A stretch of DNA of 64,000 nt from positions 9,138,976 to 9,202,975 of the forward strand of contig CM038215.1 in NCBI GenBank assembly GCA_021442155.1, written 5' to 3'. The notes under the pieces are model-generated. The model worked only from the letters and a program-made list of their open reading frames with translations, searched no databases and was not told the DNA's origin. Source of the stretch: Cymbidium sinense (lineage: Eukaryota; Streptophyta; Magnoliopsida; Asparagales; Orchidaceae). Below are positions 36,301 to 46,729 of this stretch, piece by piece. Position numbers and translations under genes: made by a program. Each line of letters starts with the position of its first letter. Position 1 is the first letter of the stretch.

Positions 36301-38948
36301 TAATTGAATCATTTATGTATATGAATTAAAGCCTCATCCAAATTCTAGAATTGAAATATAGAATTATGAAAGCAAATGGAGTATATGCCATTGTTAAACC
36401 AGGGAAGTGAGGTAATCAAATGACTTGGGGCTAACTAAAGCTTTGTATTCCTGGATGTCCGACTATATACCCATTAACATTCTCACTTATAAAAAATCAA
36501 AAATGAATAAAAGGAAAGGAGCTTCACTTCATACATTTAAGTTATAATCACATACATCTCCTATGTATTTATAACTAGCATTCATAGATATGTAACCATT
36601 CATTTCTAAGCTTTGGAAAATAAGTTTGGATTTAATAGTGATAATAGCCACATATTTTAAAATAAATCAACACATAAGCTTGACATAAAGGAAAACCATT
36701 TGATTTAATTAATTTTGAAAAGATGAATGTATGATTTTAAATGACATACATCATTTAACATGATTAGAAAGAAATGAATAATCATAAACATGTGATTTCA
36801 ATCAATTAAATTAATTCCTAAGGATAATCAAATCATGTTAAGACAACCAATTTAAGCATTAATTAACCCTTGCTAAAGAAATTTCTAAAATTGAAAAAAT
36901 TATCACAAACAAAAAGAACCTAAGGCCAACTATGGTTGTTGAAAATTACCACCAAGGATGATTTTCGCATGATGATCCAAGCCCTCGAGGATAAAAGAAG
37001 CTTTGGAATGGTTTCCGGCTCATACTTCACTTCGAAATAATGTATCCACCAATGGTCACTTGTCTATTGGAATCCACTTGATTTTGATATATTTTTCTCA
37101 AAAACCAAGTGAGAATGGTTGTTGGTTGGTTTGGGATCTTTAGAAGACTGAAATGGGTGTGTGAGGTAGAGTTTTTGCCTCTATTTCTGTCTCAAATGAC
37201 CAAAAATGACCTCATTCATGGTGATTATTGGCTCCAAGTGGGTGTCCTTGTCTTGGGTGGTTGGGATTCTCCAGGTGGCTTAATTTGGTTGTCCAAGGCA
37301 TGGGAGGTGGCTCTATGAAGGACAAGTGGAATGTCCTAACAAAGGAAAGGAGGTCCTTCATGCTAAGTCTTCCAATGGGGCATGGAGGTGATTTTCCCTC
37401 CCCATGAGTCATGGTGACCCAACCACCTCATCAGGTTGGACAGTGTTCTTGGAGCCTAAGTGGACCTATGGATGAGTGCTAAGTGGCCAAGGAAGAGAAA
37501 TGACTATTTACATAGGTGTTTTATCTTATGTGATACCCCTAACCCGGGTAGAGTGGTCATTTAGCATTGAATTTGATTTAGCTGATTTGAAATGAGTCAA
37601 AATAAAGTGAGTTGGACCAAATTTCATGTCATTTGGAGTTCTTTTGGGGTTTGGCTCAATTTTACCCATTTGGGTCAAATTGGATCAAAATGGGTTAGTT
37701 GACCAATTGGTCAAATTGGGTCCAAGGGTTAGGTCAAGTTGACTATTTGGAGAGCAATGCTTTGGTTTGATTTAATTTGGATTTAAATTAATGGTTAAAT
37801 AAAGGTTCAAATTAGATCAAAAACCAAATCCAAATTAAGTCCAAGTTGACCAAATTGACATAAAGGGTCAACTTGGGTCAAGAGCTAATTGGGCTGTTTG
37901 GCTCAATTGAAGGTCAAGTCATGTTTAAATGTTGATTTTGTGTTGATTTGAATCATTGGTTTGGATTTAGCTTAGGTTGTAATTTGGCTAGTTTGGGTTC
38001 ATATAAAGCAAAGGTTGACTTGGTCAATGGGTTGACTTGGTTTGACCTAATTTATATCAATTGATCATCCCAAGGTGATCAACAATCATGAAATAAAGTT
38101 TGGATTAGCTTAATTCACTTTTATTTGGATTGAATTGGATTTTGGTTCATGTAGGTCAAATTGGCCACTTTGGGTCAAGTGAACTAATTGGATTTAGTTT
38201 GATTTTGGGTTGAGTTTGATTTAGTTGAGTTTATATATGAATTTGATATTGATATATAAATTCAATTGTAATTGGTTTGGATTCAAATGAGTTTTGGTTC
38301 ATTTGAATATTTCAAGTCAAATGGGCTAGGTTGGGTTTGACTTGGGTTGATTTTGGTTTGACTAGATGATTGTTGGTTTCATTTATAACAGGGAATGATT
38401 GATTCAAAAGAAAATCTATTGATTTTGGCTTGATTTAGATGGGTTTTGGCCAAGTTGAAGGAAATGTCTTAAAGGGTTTAAATTAGGTTTTTTGATTTTG
38501 GATTTTATTTTGGCTATTTGAATTTATATTTCATTTATATTTGAGAAGATAATGATACAATTGATTTATAAAAAAATCAATTGAGTTTGGATTAAATTGG
38601 ATGGAAATTTGGCTAAGTTCTTGTAGGTTGATTAAAGGTCTAGGGAAGGTTTTCAAGTTTGGATTTGATCTTGGGTTTCAATCATTTGGAATTGATTTTG
38701 AGGCGTGGTTGGAAATTTGGATTTGAATTGAATTTAAGATTGTGTACATGGATTGGGTTTGGGCAATAGGGTAGGTGATTTTCCTAAGTCCCAAGGCATA
38801 ATCTAATCTTAACACTTCAAAGTCTCTACGCAGGTCAAGTGTTCACCTAATGTATAGGAGTGTCTCATGACTAAAGAAACCCTAGTGTCAGAAGGTTCCA
38901 GGGGTTTAAGAAGAGGAGGTTGAGAACTCACTAAAAGTGAGGTCAATA
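33385..38948 (-). repeat. Right arm of the giant inverted repeat
   Basis: Read on the minus strand this arm follows the left arm in order (paired positions are given with the left arm). It is shorter (5.6 kb against 7.7 kb). Its outer end stops at about 38,948, where the next base belongs to the 3' UTR of a GRP fragment. The matching place in the left arm is near 24,045, but there non-arm sequence (the 325-bp array region) continues outward. No coding motif was recognised. Confidence 0.8.
35700..36490 (+). repeat. Three tandem units of about 250 bp in the right arm
   Basis: A block containing TTGTTAAAC, then AGGGAAGTGAGGTA, then TCAAATGAC and ACTATATACC recurs with the first motif at about 35,885, 36,140 and 36,391 (intervals 255 and 251). 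The left arm has a single corresponding block in reverse complement at about 29,085-29,190. The units are non-coding. Confidence 0.75.
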
Positions 38949-38949
38949 G

Positions 38950-39011
38950 TCTACTTGGTTGATGAAATTAAAAGAAGATGTTGAATCTGAATTTGTTCTT
39001 AAAACAAAAAA
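38950..39011 (+). pseudogene. GRP fragment 3'-UTR tail only, copy 4
   Basis: CTACTTGGTTGATGAAATTA, then GATGTTGAATCTGAATTTGTTC and an A-rich end, match the last 60 bases of GRP copies 1-3. The body of the fragment, the telomere-like spacer and the end of the preceding LINE segment are missing. The 16.7-kb block stands in their place. Confidence 0.8.
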
Positions 39012-39204
39012 CATAAACCCTAAACTAAAACAAACCCTAAACCTAAACCTAAACCCTAAACCCTAAAAACCTAAACCCTAAACCTAAAACCCTAAACCCA
39101 GAGCCCTAAACCATAAAACCCTAAACCCTAAACCCTAAACCTAAAATAAAAAATAAACCTAAAATAAACTAAAAAAATAAACTAAACTAAAAAAGAATAA
39201 AACC
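39012..39204 (+). repeat. Short CCCTAAA tract upstream of the long LINE
   Basis: These are near-canonical CCCTAAA units followed by an A-rich CCTAAA/AATAAA stretch. The LINE 5' region begins where CCTAAACCTAAAC ends at about 39,204. Confidence 0.88.
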
Positions 39205-39450
39205 TAAACCTAAACCCACCCACAGAGCCCTTAACCTCATGCGGAGATTCCCCTTTTCCCCTCTCATTTTGGCTTTCTATTTGCTTGTTTGGCATGATTC
39301 TCATTGGATTCCTTTTGGAATCGATGGCTCTTGGCCGCTTTTGTGTTTTACTTGGAGTGACACCGTTGCTTGGCATCTTCCCCAATAATTTTGTGGGAAA
39401 AATTGATAGATCCATTGGATCTAACTAGGGCATCAACTACCTTGGTTGCA

Positions 39451-40130
39451 TCAAAATCATTTAAAGATGTCCTCACCGGTAAGGATAGTTGTTCGTGAGT
39501 CTCGTAACTTATTTTGACTTTTTTTAGGCATGTTCGGTTATGTGCTCGATATGGGAAAAGCTTGCTAAGCCATTAGAATTCACTTTGGTCGAAAGTTTAC
39601 TCTTCATAGACAATTTAGAAAACATTCGCTCTTTCTTTCATGGTAAACTTTTGGGTGCTTTTATGATTGGTTTAATTAATCACATTTTGATTCAATTAAC
39701 AATGATTTGGATTACTCATGTTTTTGCTCATCATTCTTATTTTGTTTTCAATTGCCAAATGAGGTTACAAATGGACTCCACTATTTGATATTAGGAAGAA
39801 TCCCAATCATTTTTTTGGATTTCTCTCCCAATATGCAAATTCATTTCATTAATCATCAATTCTTTTTTGTTGTGGGTGCTTTATTTGGTCGGCCGTTGCA
39901 AATTGATCAGGCAATAGCTATGAAATCTCGACCTTCTATGGCTAGAATCCTTGTAGAATTAGACATTACCAAGAAACACCCCAAAGAAATTTGGTTGGGA
40001 TCTAAAAATTATGGTTATATGCATAAAGTTGATTTTCAAAATTTCCCTCTTTGTTCTCATTGTAAAATCCATGAGCATAATAATTTGAATGTTTCATTCT
40101 ACATCCTCACCTAAAAAAGAAAATTATTAA
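39451..40130 (+). pseudogene. LINE-B ORF1: DUF4283 domain and zinc knuckle remnant
   Basis: SKSFKDVLTG is encoded at 39,451-39,480, a typical start of plant L1 ORF1. Frameshifted pieces of a DUF4283 domain follow: WEKLAKPLEF, then a segment with GRPLQIDQAIAMKSRPSMAR and ILVELDITK..PKEIW. The last part reads FPLCSHCKIHEHNNLNV, a CX2CX4HX4C knuckle in which the final Cys is replaced by Val (first two Cys codons at 40,052 and 40,061). ORF1 proteins bind the element's RNA in the RNP. The longest open pieces are 39,540-39,788 and 39,707-40,114, in different frames, so it is broken. Family assignment is strong because the RPLQ.D..T...RPS.AR..VE.D pattern is specific to this family. Confidence 0.85.
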
Positions 40131-40829
40131 GGAAACTATTGTTCCTAACCCTAAACCACTAATAAATATCAAAAGTTAATTAAAAAAAGGATTCATTGAA
40201 TGTTCTAATAAGGTTGTTTTACCTCTTATTTCTTTGCAATTGAAGGTTTCTAATGTGAAAATAATATCTCTAAACTTATGAATGATGATTCTTTTTCTTT
40301 AAGTTGATCTCCGCATCCTTACCAATTTTTATTGATGAAAATGAAGCTTTAATTGAAAATATTAATGAGGATATCAATGGTATGCATCATTTGAATTCAA
40401 TGAATAATATGAATTTGGTTTCTCAAGTTTGAAAACCTGACTATACTTTAGTTGAATGATTTAAATTCTCAAACATATTTTTTGTCTAATAATATGATTA
40501 TTGAAGAAGAAGGTGGATGTTAACACTTTTCCTTAATAAATCTCCCTCGCTTGCTATATACACTCATTTAACTTTAATAAATTCTAATGGCTTGGAAGAA
40601 GGAGAACTCACTTCTATATAGAGACTTCCCTAAATCTATGACTAATGTTGCTAAATCCTTCTCGGATGATGATTCTATGGGAAAAGGAAATGGTTCCCAA
40701 ACTTATCATGCTAAAAAAAAAATTATTAAAACATCCCTCCCAAATGGTACAATAACACTAGATCTACTGCGGCCTCCCTCTCCTCTCTTAATTAACCTTT
40801 TCTTAACACCTTTTTTACTTCCTTATGTT

Positions 40830-41520
40830 TTATTTGCTTGTTTGGAATGTTAGAGGGATCGATATTCTCTATTTGTAATCGTATTAGAAACCTTTATATT
40901 CATAATATTTCTTTACTTATTATTTTGGAGCCTCTTATTCATGCAAACAAAATTAACCATATTGCTAGAATGATCAGTTTCAATAAAATTTTCTCTAATG
41001 TTAGTAATAAAATTTGGTGTTTTTGGAATAATTTTGTGGAGGTTTCTATTCTTGATGATTTTCAACAAGTTGTCAATGCTCAAATATCTTATGGTGACTA
41101 TTGTGTTTTGGGCTCTTTTGTCTATGCATCTTGTAATAGATCTGGTAGAAATCTTCTTTGGGAAAGTTTGAGGAATTTTGCTACCTCTATCAATAAACCT
41201 TGGTTTGTTGGTGGGGATTTCAACACTATTTTATTCTCTTCTGAATGAAGAGGTGGTTTCTCTCCTAATATTCATTCCATGGAAGAATTTTCCAATATGA
41301 TCCTTGATTGCAATTTGATTGATATTGGCTTTAAGGGTTCAAATTTTACTTGGCAAAACTCTAGACTTTGGCAAAGGTTGGACCATTCTTTTAATACTCA
41401 ATGGATTACTCAATGGCCTATTACTTAATCATTTAAGCGAACATTATCGGATCATGCACCTTTTTTGATTTCTATTAAAGATAACTCTAATAGATTAAAC
41501 AATTTCTTTCATTTTAGATT
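40830..41520 (+). pseudogene. LINE-B ORF2 apurinic-like endonuclease domain, broken
   Basis: This region encodes an exonuclease-endonuclease-phosphatase (APE-like) domain that in active LINEs nicks the target DNA. Readable motifs in order are an initial WNVRG-like segment, CNRIRNLYIHN..LLIILEPLIHANK (a form of the usual LLEPM region), FVYASCNRSGR..LWESLR, and WFVGGDFNTIL with the catalytic DFN near 41,215-41,223. Then come GFKGSNFTWQN, WQRLDHSF and SDHAPFLI (the catalytic Asp-His at about 41,448-41,462). An in-frame stop follows FSSE at 41,247-41,249, and others occur later. The motif order matches the family well; the stops make it a pseudogene. Confidence 0.88.
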
Positions 41521-42119
41521 TTAGAACATGTGGATTCAACATATTGATTTCTTTAATATTATGGCTAATAATTGGAAAGCTCCCTTACATCCTCACAATT
41601 TGATTATGGGGATGAATAGATTTTGGTTTAAGCTTAAAAGACTTAAAAAAAAAATCTGGTTGGTGAACAAGCATTATTTTAAAACCTTTTGTCTAATATG
41701 AAAGAAATGGAAAAAATGGTTTATGATCTCGAAGTATCTGTTATGTCTGGTCCTACTAAGATTAAGGACTTGATTGAGGTAAAAGATAAACTTGTTAATT
41801 TTCAAAATATGGAAGAGTCTTATTACCACCAAAAACCTGCTAGCAAACATATTGCGGATGCTGAAAGAAATACTAGATATTTCCATGCTTTAGTTAATAA
41901 AAAGAGATCTTTAAATAATATTCAAAAAATTAATGATGACAATGGAGAATGGATTATGAAGAATAATGATATTAAGGATTTGACCATTAATTACTTTAGA
42001 AATATACTTAATAAGAGTTGCTCTTATGAAGCTATTTCTAAATCACTTGATTCCTTCTATTATAAACAATAATGACAATGAGTTGCTTACTATTGTACAT
42101 AATGAAGAGTAAATTTTAA

Positions 42120-43100
42120 AGTTCTTAATAGCATGAACATAGATTCTATTGTTGGTCCGAGGGTTTCACTACCCAATTTTTTTAAAAATGCTGGTTTATT
42201 ATTAAAAATGATTTGGGTTGATTTTTTTAATGGTAATCCTTTTCCTATATATTTTTCTAGCACTTCTATTATTCTCATGCCTAAGAAAGATAATCTAGAC
42301 TATTGGAGTGACTTTAGAACTATTAGTCTTTGCACCTTTTCAATAACCTTATTTTCAAAATTCTAACCAATAGGCTTAGTCCTTTACTTCATAGGATTAT
42401 CTCTCTAAGCCAAACTGATTTTGTTAGAGGTAGATCTATTTTTGATAATATTCTGCTTGCTCAAGAATTAATTCATGATTTAGATGCTAAGACTAGAGGT
42501 GGCAACATTATATTCAAATTAGAAATTTCCAAAGCTTTTGATAATATCTCTTGGGATTTCCTTATCCATATTCTAAATTTATTTGGGTTTTCGATAAATT
42601 TACCTTTCTTATTAAAAATTGTATTAATAATGCCTTATTCTATTTTGCTTAATGGGGAAGCCTTAGGCTTCTTTCCTTCTTCCCATGGCCTAAGACAAGG
42701 ATCCTCTATCTTCGCTTATTTATTATTATTGTTGAGTACTTATCTAGGAGCATCAATGATCTATTCTTAAACAATCCTAGTATGTATTACAACTCTAGTG
42801 GTCTTCTATTTCTCATTTGTGATGATTTTATTATTTTCAATGCTTCTATTCATCATATCAAAAATCCCAAGATTTTTTTAAATAAATTTGGTAGAGAAAG
42901 TGGTCTATCTATCAATGATAACAAAAGCTATTTTATTACTTCTTCAAGCATCTCCAATAATGAAATTAATCAAATCTTGCATATCACTAACTTTAAACAT
43001 CAACACCTTCCTCTTAAGTACTTTGGTGCACCTCTTTTAAAGCTCAAAATGATCCCATCTTTTGATGAGTTAATTCAATAAATTTTAAATAAAATTTATG
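42120..43100 (+). pseudogene. LINE-B reverse transcriptase domain, broken
   Basis: RT blocks are visible in order: ISLCTF..LFSKILTNRL, then TDFVRGRSIFDNILLAQELIHD, KLEISKAFDNISWDFL (first catalytic Asp changed in context: the usual KLDF.KAFD appears as KLEISKAFD), and SHGLRQGSSI. In the second catalytic box, at 42,815-42,826, Ile-Cys-Asp-Asp replaces the Phe-Ala-Asp-Asp kept by LINE-A. The frame breaks several times between 42,133 and 43,081. It is non-functional. Confidence 0.88.
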
Positions 43101-44800
43101 TTTGAGAATATCATTTACTTTCCTTTGGTGCTCACTATTCTTAAAAGCACTCTCAATTCAATGCATCTTTATTTGATTCAAATTATTATCCCCACTAATG
43201 CTACTCTTATCAGAATTGATCTCTTGCTTAATAAATATTTTTGGGGATCCAATAATTCTATTAAAAGATGCATTGGACTTCTGCATAAATGTGGTCCCTT
43301 GGGTGAAGATGGTCTCGTAAACCGATTTGTGAAGCTATTACCGCTTCTCTCATAAGCTCGTGGAATTTTAGAAAGAATGATAGCCTTTGGGCTAATTTTA
43401 TGATGAAAAATATTGCCAAGGTAAACACCCTCTTATGCTTATAAAGTTGGTGACTCTCCGTTTGGAAAAGGCTTTACTCCATTAAATGGGTTTGAACCCT
43501 TAATATCTTGGGGTATTCATTCGGGTTCTTCTTTCATTTGGTAAGATAATTAGATTGGCAATGGCCTTATTGACTTCCTTTTATCTACCAACTCTACCGC
43601 ATCTATCAAAGTTAACTCTTTCTGGCATAATAACACTTGGAATGTAAACAAACTTGAGAATTATATCCTTATTTCTTTTTTAGATAACTTTAGAAATATC
43701 CTTATTTTCTCTAACAAACCTGGCCAAATTCTCTTTAAGCTTTCTTACAATGATGATTTTGTTTTTAAAGAGGTTTGGAATTTTATTAGAGATAAGCAAA
43801 ACTCCTCTAATGTTTTCAATAAACTTTGGAACAATATCATTCCCATTTCTTATTTGGTTTTAGCTTGGAGGATTTTGAATAACTTTGTTCCTGTGGACTC
43901 TTTACTCTAGAATAAAGGGTTTTATTTGCCTTCAAAGTGCTATTGTTGCTTCCATATTGAAAATGTTATTCATGTTTTTTATCAATGGTGCTATTTCTTC
44001 TAAATTATGGTTATGGTTTATGATTTATTTAATACCAACTTCTTTCATGGCTCTCTTTCCATATATCAACTTCTTGAAGTATGGTTTGAAAAAACTATGA
44101 AAGGTCATATCAAAGTTCTAGTTCTATTACCCTTATCTAGTTCATCTGGATGTACAGAAATGATGCTAAATATCATGGTATTCCTATGATCCATAAAAGG
44201 ATCTTAGCTAGAACCAAAGAAAAAATTCATGCTTTGTTTAATGCTAATCTTATTAGGAACATTCATTTTAGAGGCTATAAATTTATGGATAAAAAATTGG
44301 GTATCATTCTCCCTGATGTTGACTCTTATAAAGAGTTAGGATTATCCATTGGATCAAACCCAAAGAAATTATGATTAAGTGAATACTGAGTTTGTTGCTT
44401 CCAATAAATATGGTTGTGGTGGTACTCTTAGGTATTCTAAAGGTACTATCATTTGTTCTTTTGCCTATCCTCTCAAAGCCCATTCTGTTATTTATGTTGA
44501 GCTTATGGCTATCAATAAAGCTATTGAAATTTGTTTGAATAAAGGTTTCCTCAGCATCTAGATTAAAGTTGATGAGCTCTTGCTTCTTGACATGCTAAAC
44601 TCTAATAGAATAGAAAATGCTGATTTATTTTATTATCTCAATCATACTAAAAATCTTCTTTCTCAAGTTCGTTATAAAATTTCCCATATCCTTCATGAAG
44701 GTAATGCTTGTGCTGATTTCTTGGCTACTTTAGGTTCCAGCTTAACTGATTTCACTTTATTTGACAATCGAAATTTACCAAAACTTTTAAGGGGTTTGGT
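43101..44800 (+). pseudogene. LINE-B post-RT, zf-RVT-like and RNase H regions, broken
   Basis: STLNSMHLYLIQ and NKYFWGSNNSIKR mark the conserved post-RT region, with the frame broken by small deletions relative to LINE-A. A zf-RVT-like part follows (ISYLVLAWRILNN, then YCCFHIENVIHVF near 43,930-43,980). RNase H spans about 44,350-44,790: YGCGGTLRYSKGTIICSFAY, VELMAINKAIEI, VDELLLLDML and a C-terminal SHILHEGNACADFLATLGSS. The first catalytic Asp is lost (NTE in place of NTD). This copy preserves the last RNase H motif that LINE-A has deleted. Confidence 0.85.
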
Positions 44801-46048
44801 CAATCGGATAACACTGGATTACCTTATCTCAGATTATAATTTTCTTGGCTTGGTTTGGTTTTTTATGAGCCATTGCTTTTGGTTCCCCTTTGTTAAACCC
44901 TCTTTAGGTTGTGGCCATTTGCTTATTTTCACTCTTGGGGTTGTGCTAGGTTTTGTTTTTGAGATCTTGGTTTTGGGTTGGCTTGGTCGTTGCTACCTGG
45001 TTGTTCCTATCTTTTATGCCAGTGTTTGGCTTTTCACAGTGGGCTTTGTTTACTAGTGGTTATTATTATTGCTTGATTACCTTCATTTGGGTGGCTTTTT
45101 TTATTTTTTTATATGGGGTTTGCCATATCCGGTTTGGTTGCTTCCTTAACTAAGTTGAATTTTCTACACTTATGGTTGGGTGGGTTATTTTGGTTAGTTG
45201 GTTGTTGTTGCGGTTGTTGGGTTTATCCACTTCTATTGTGGCGGTGGAGATTGGTGGCTTAAATTTTGGATTGGATTTCATAAGGTGGAGGTTATTTATT
45301 GATTGTTATTTCTTCTTTTTTGTGGATTGGGTTTTGGTGGTCAGTTTTGTTTGGTTTTTGTTTTTGGTATGGTTTGTCTCTTATAATGGTCTTCCTCTCT
45401 TGGCTATATGCTTTGTTTTTATTATTTTGGGTTGGATGGTTGATGGCTATTTAGTGGCTGTTGTTTTGCTTTGGGATCTGGTGACTTGGTTTGGTGTATT
45501 GGTGCCTAACTTGGTTGTGGTTATGATGCTTGCACTCATTGATATTTCTCTTCCTTTTTTTGCTTTGGTGGTGTTCTTGTTGTATTGATGTTGCTCCTGA
45601 TGGATGGCTTTTAGTCATCTTCTCTTTGCTCCATTTTTTTTGTGGCTATTCACCTCACACTGATTAAATTTATGTTGCTTTGGTTGGGTTTGGTGGATGC
45701 TGATGTTTACTTCTACCATTTTCTTGGTTGTCTTGGGAGGTTTTGGCATGATGGATGATGTTGGTCTTTTCATTGATTTGGATTTTCTGTTGTTGTGGTG
45801 GTTGGTTGGCAGGCTATGTTGGTTGGTTGGGTTGGTTGGCTGTTTCGGCTGGCTGGGTTGGTTGGATGGGTGGCTATTTTGGCCTTTCTTTCCTGCTCTA
45901 TTGGTGTCATCCTGGTTGGCCTGCTCTTGCTATGGTTCCCTTCTCTTATTTCACTTCCCTTTTTGGTTTGGGTGATAACCTTGTGCCTTTCTGTTTGCTT
46001 GTGGAAGACATGAACTCTTGTGTTTTTTTTTTTTTTGGTCTTGGTTTT
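44801..46048 (+). other. LINE-B 3' UTR, T/G-rich, first part
   Basis: The tract aligns in composition and in patches with 2,400-3,600 of LINE-A. It includes GTGGAAGACATGAACTCTTG near 46,001-46,020, which matches GATGGAGGATATGAGCTCATGTGG at about 3,547. Position 44,922 (CTTATTTTCACTCTTGG) is where the four short segments on the left begin. Around 45,810-45,880 lie many closely spaced GG pairs separated by TT or T. The open frames here (for example 45,172-45,588) are composition artefacts. Confidence 0.75.
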
Positions 46049-46082
46049 CAAGTGAAAGTTTAAGTACCAACGATTGTTAGTT

Positions 46083-46705
46083 TTAGATTTTAAGATGAAA
46101 GATTGGAAGAGGAAAAATAAATCAAATTATTATCCTAGGATTAGATGGGGATACTTAAAGAACACAAATAAAAATATTTCTAAGAGCAAACTACAAGAGC
46201 TTAGAATTTGGGATGTTCATAAAGAAGCTAATGTTATGTGGGAAAAAGTAGAGGGTGAAATTAAGCAAGTTGCTAAAATGTGCTTGGAGAATCAAAAGAA
46301 AAAGTTTCTTTTAATAGAAATAGTTGGTGGTGGAGTCAGAGTGTGCAAGAAAAGATAAGAAATAAGAAGCATTGTTATAAAACTTGGTTTAGATGTAAAA
46401 ACTTGGAGAATTGGGAAAGATATAAAGTGGCCAGTAGAGATTCTAAGAAAGCAATATATGATGCAAAAAATTTAGCTTTTAGTGATTTATACAATAGATT
46501 AGATACCAAAGAAGGTGAAAGATGTATGTATAAGTTAGCCAATCAAAGACAGAGAAGTAAAGTTCAAGTGAGGTGTATTAAGGATGAAGATTATAAAGTG
46601 TTTTTCTTAGAAAAGAATATTGAAAATAGGTGGATGAGATATTCTGATAAACTTTTCAATGAAGGATCTGAATGTACAATTGATTTTAGCAACCTTAATA
46701 CCTAA
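46083..46705 (+). pseudogene. RTE copy 1, linker region between endonuclease and RT
   Basis: Two overlapping frames (46,074-46,358 and 46,280-46,705) together cover the conserved linker upstream of the RT, with a frameshift near 46,290. The second piece ends in DEDYKVFFLEKNIENRWMRY and LFNEGSE, the region just before the RT in RTE proteins. No endonuclease sequence precedes it. Confidence 0.82.
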
Positions 46706-46729
46706 ATAAAAATAAAGAATTTTATTTTT

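Noticed and set aside
45172..46063. Open frames of 138, 92 and 102 residues downstream of the RNase H domain
   Set aside because: Same cause as in the first LINE: composition of the 3' UTR. The products are repeats of Gly, Trp, Leu and Val coded by GGTTGGTTGG.
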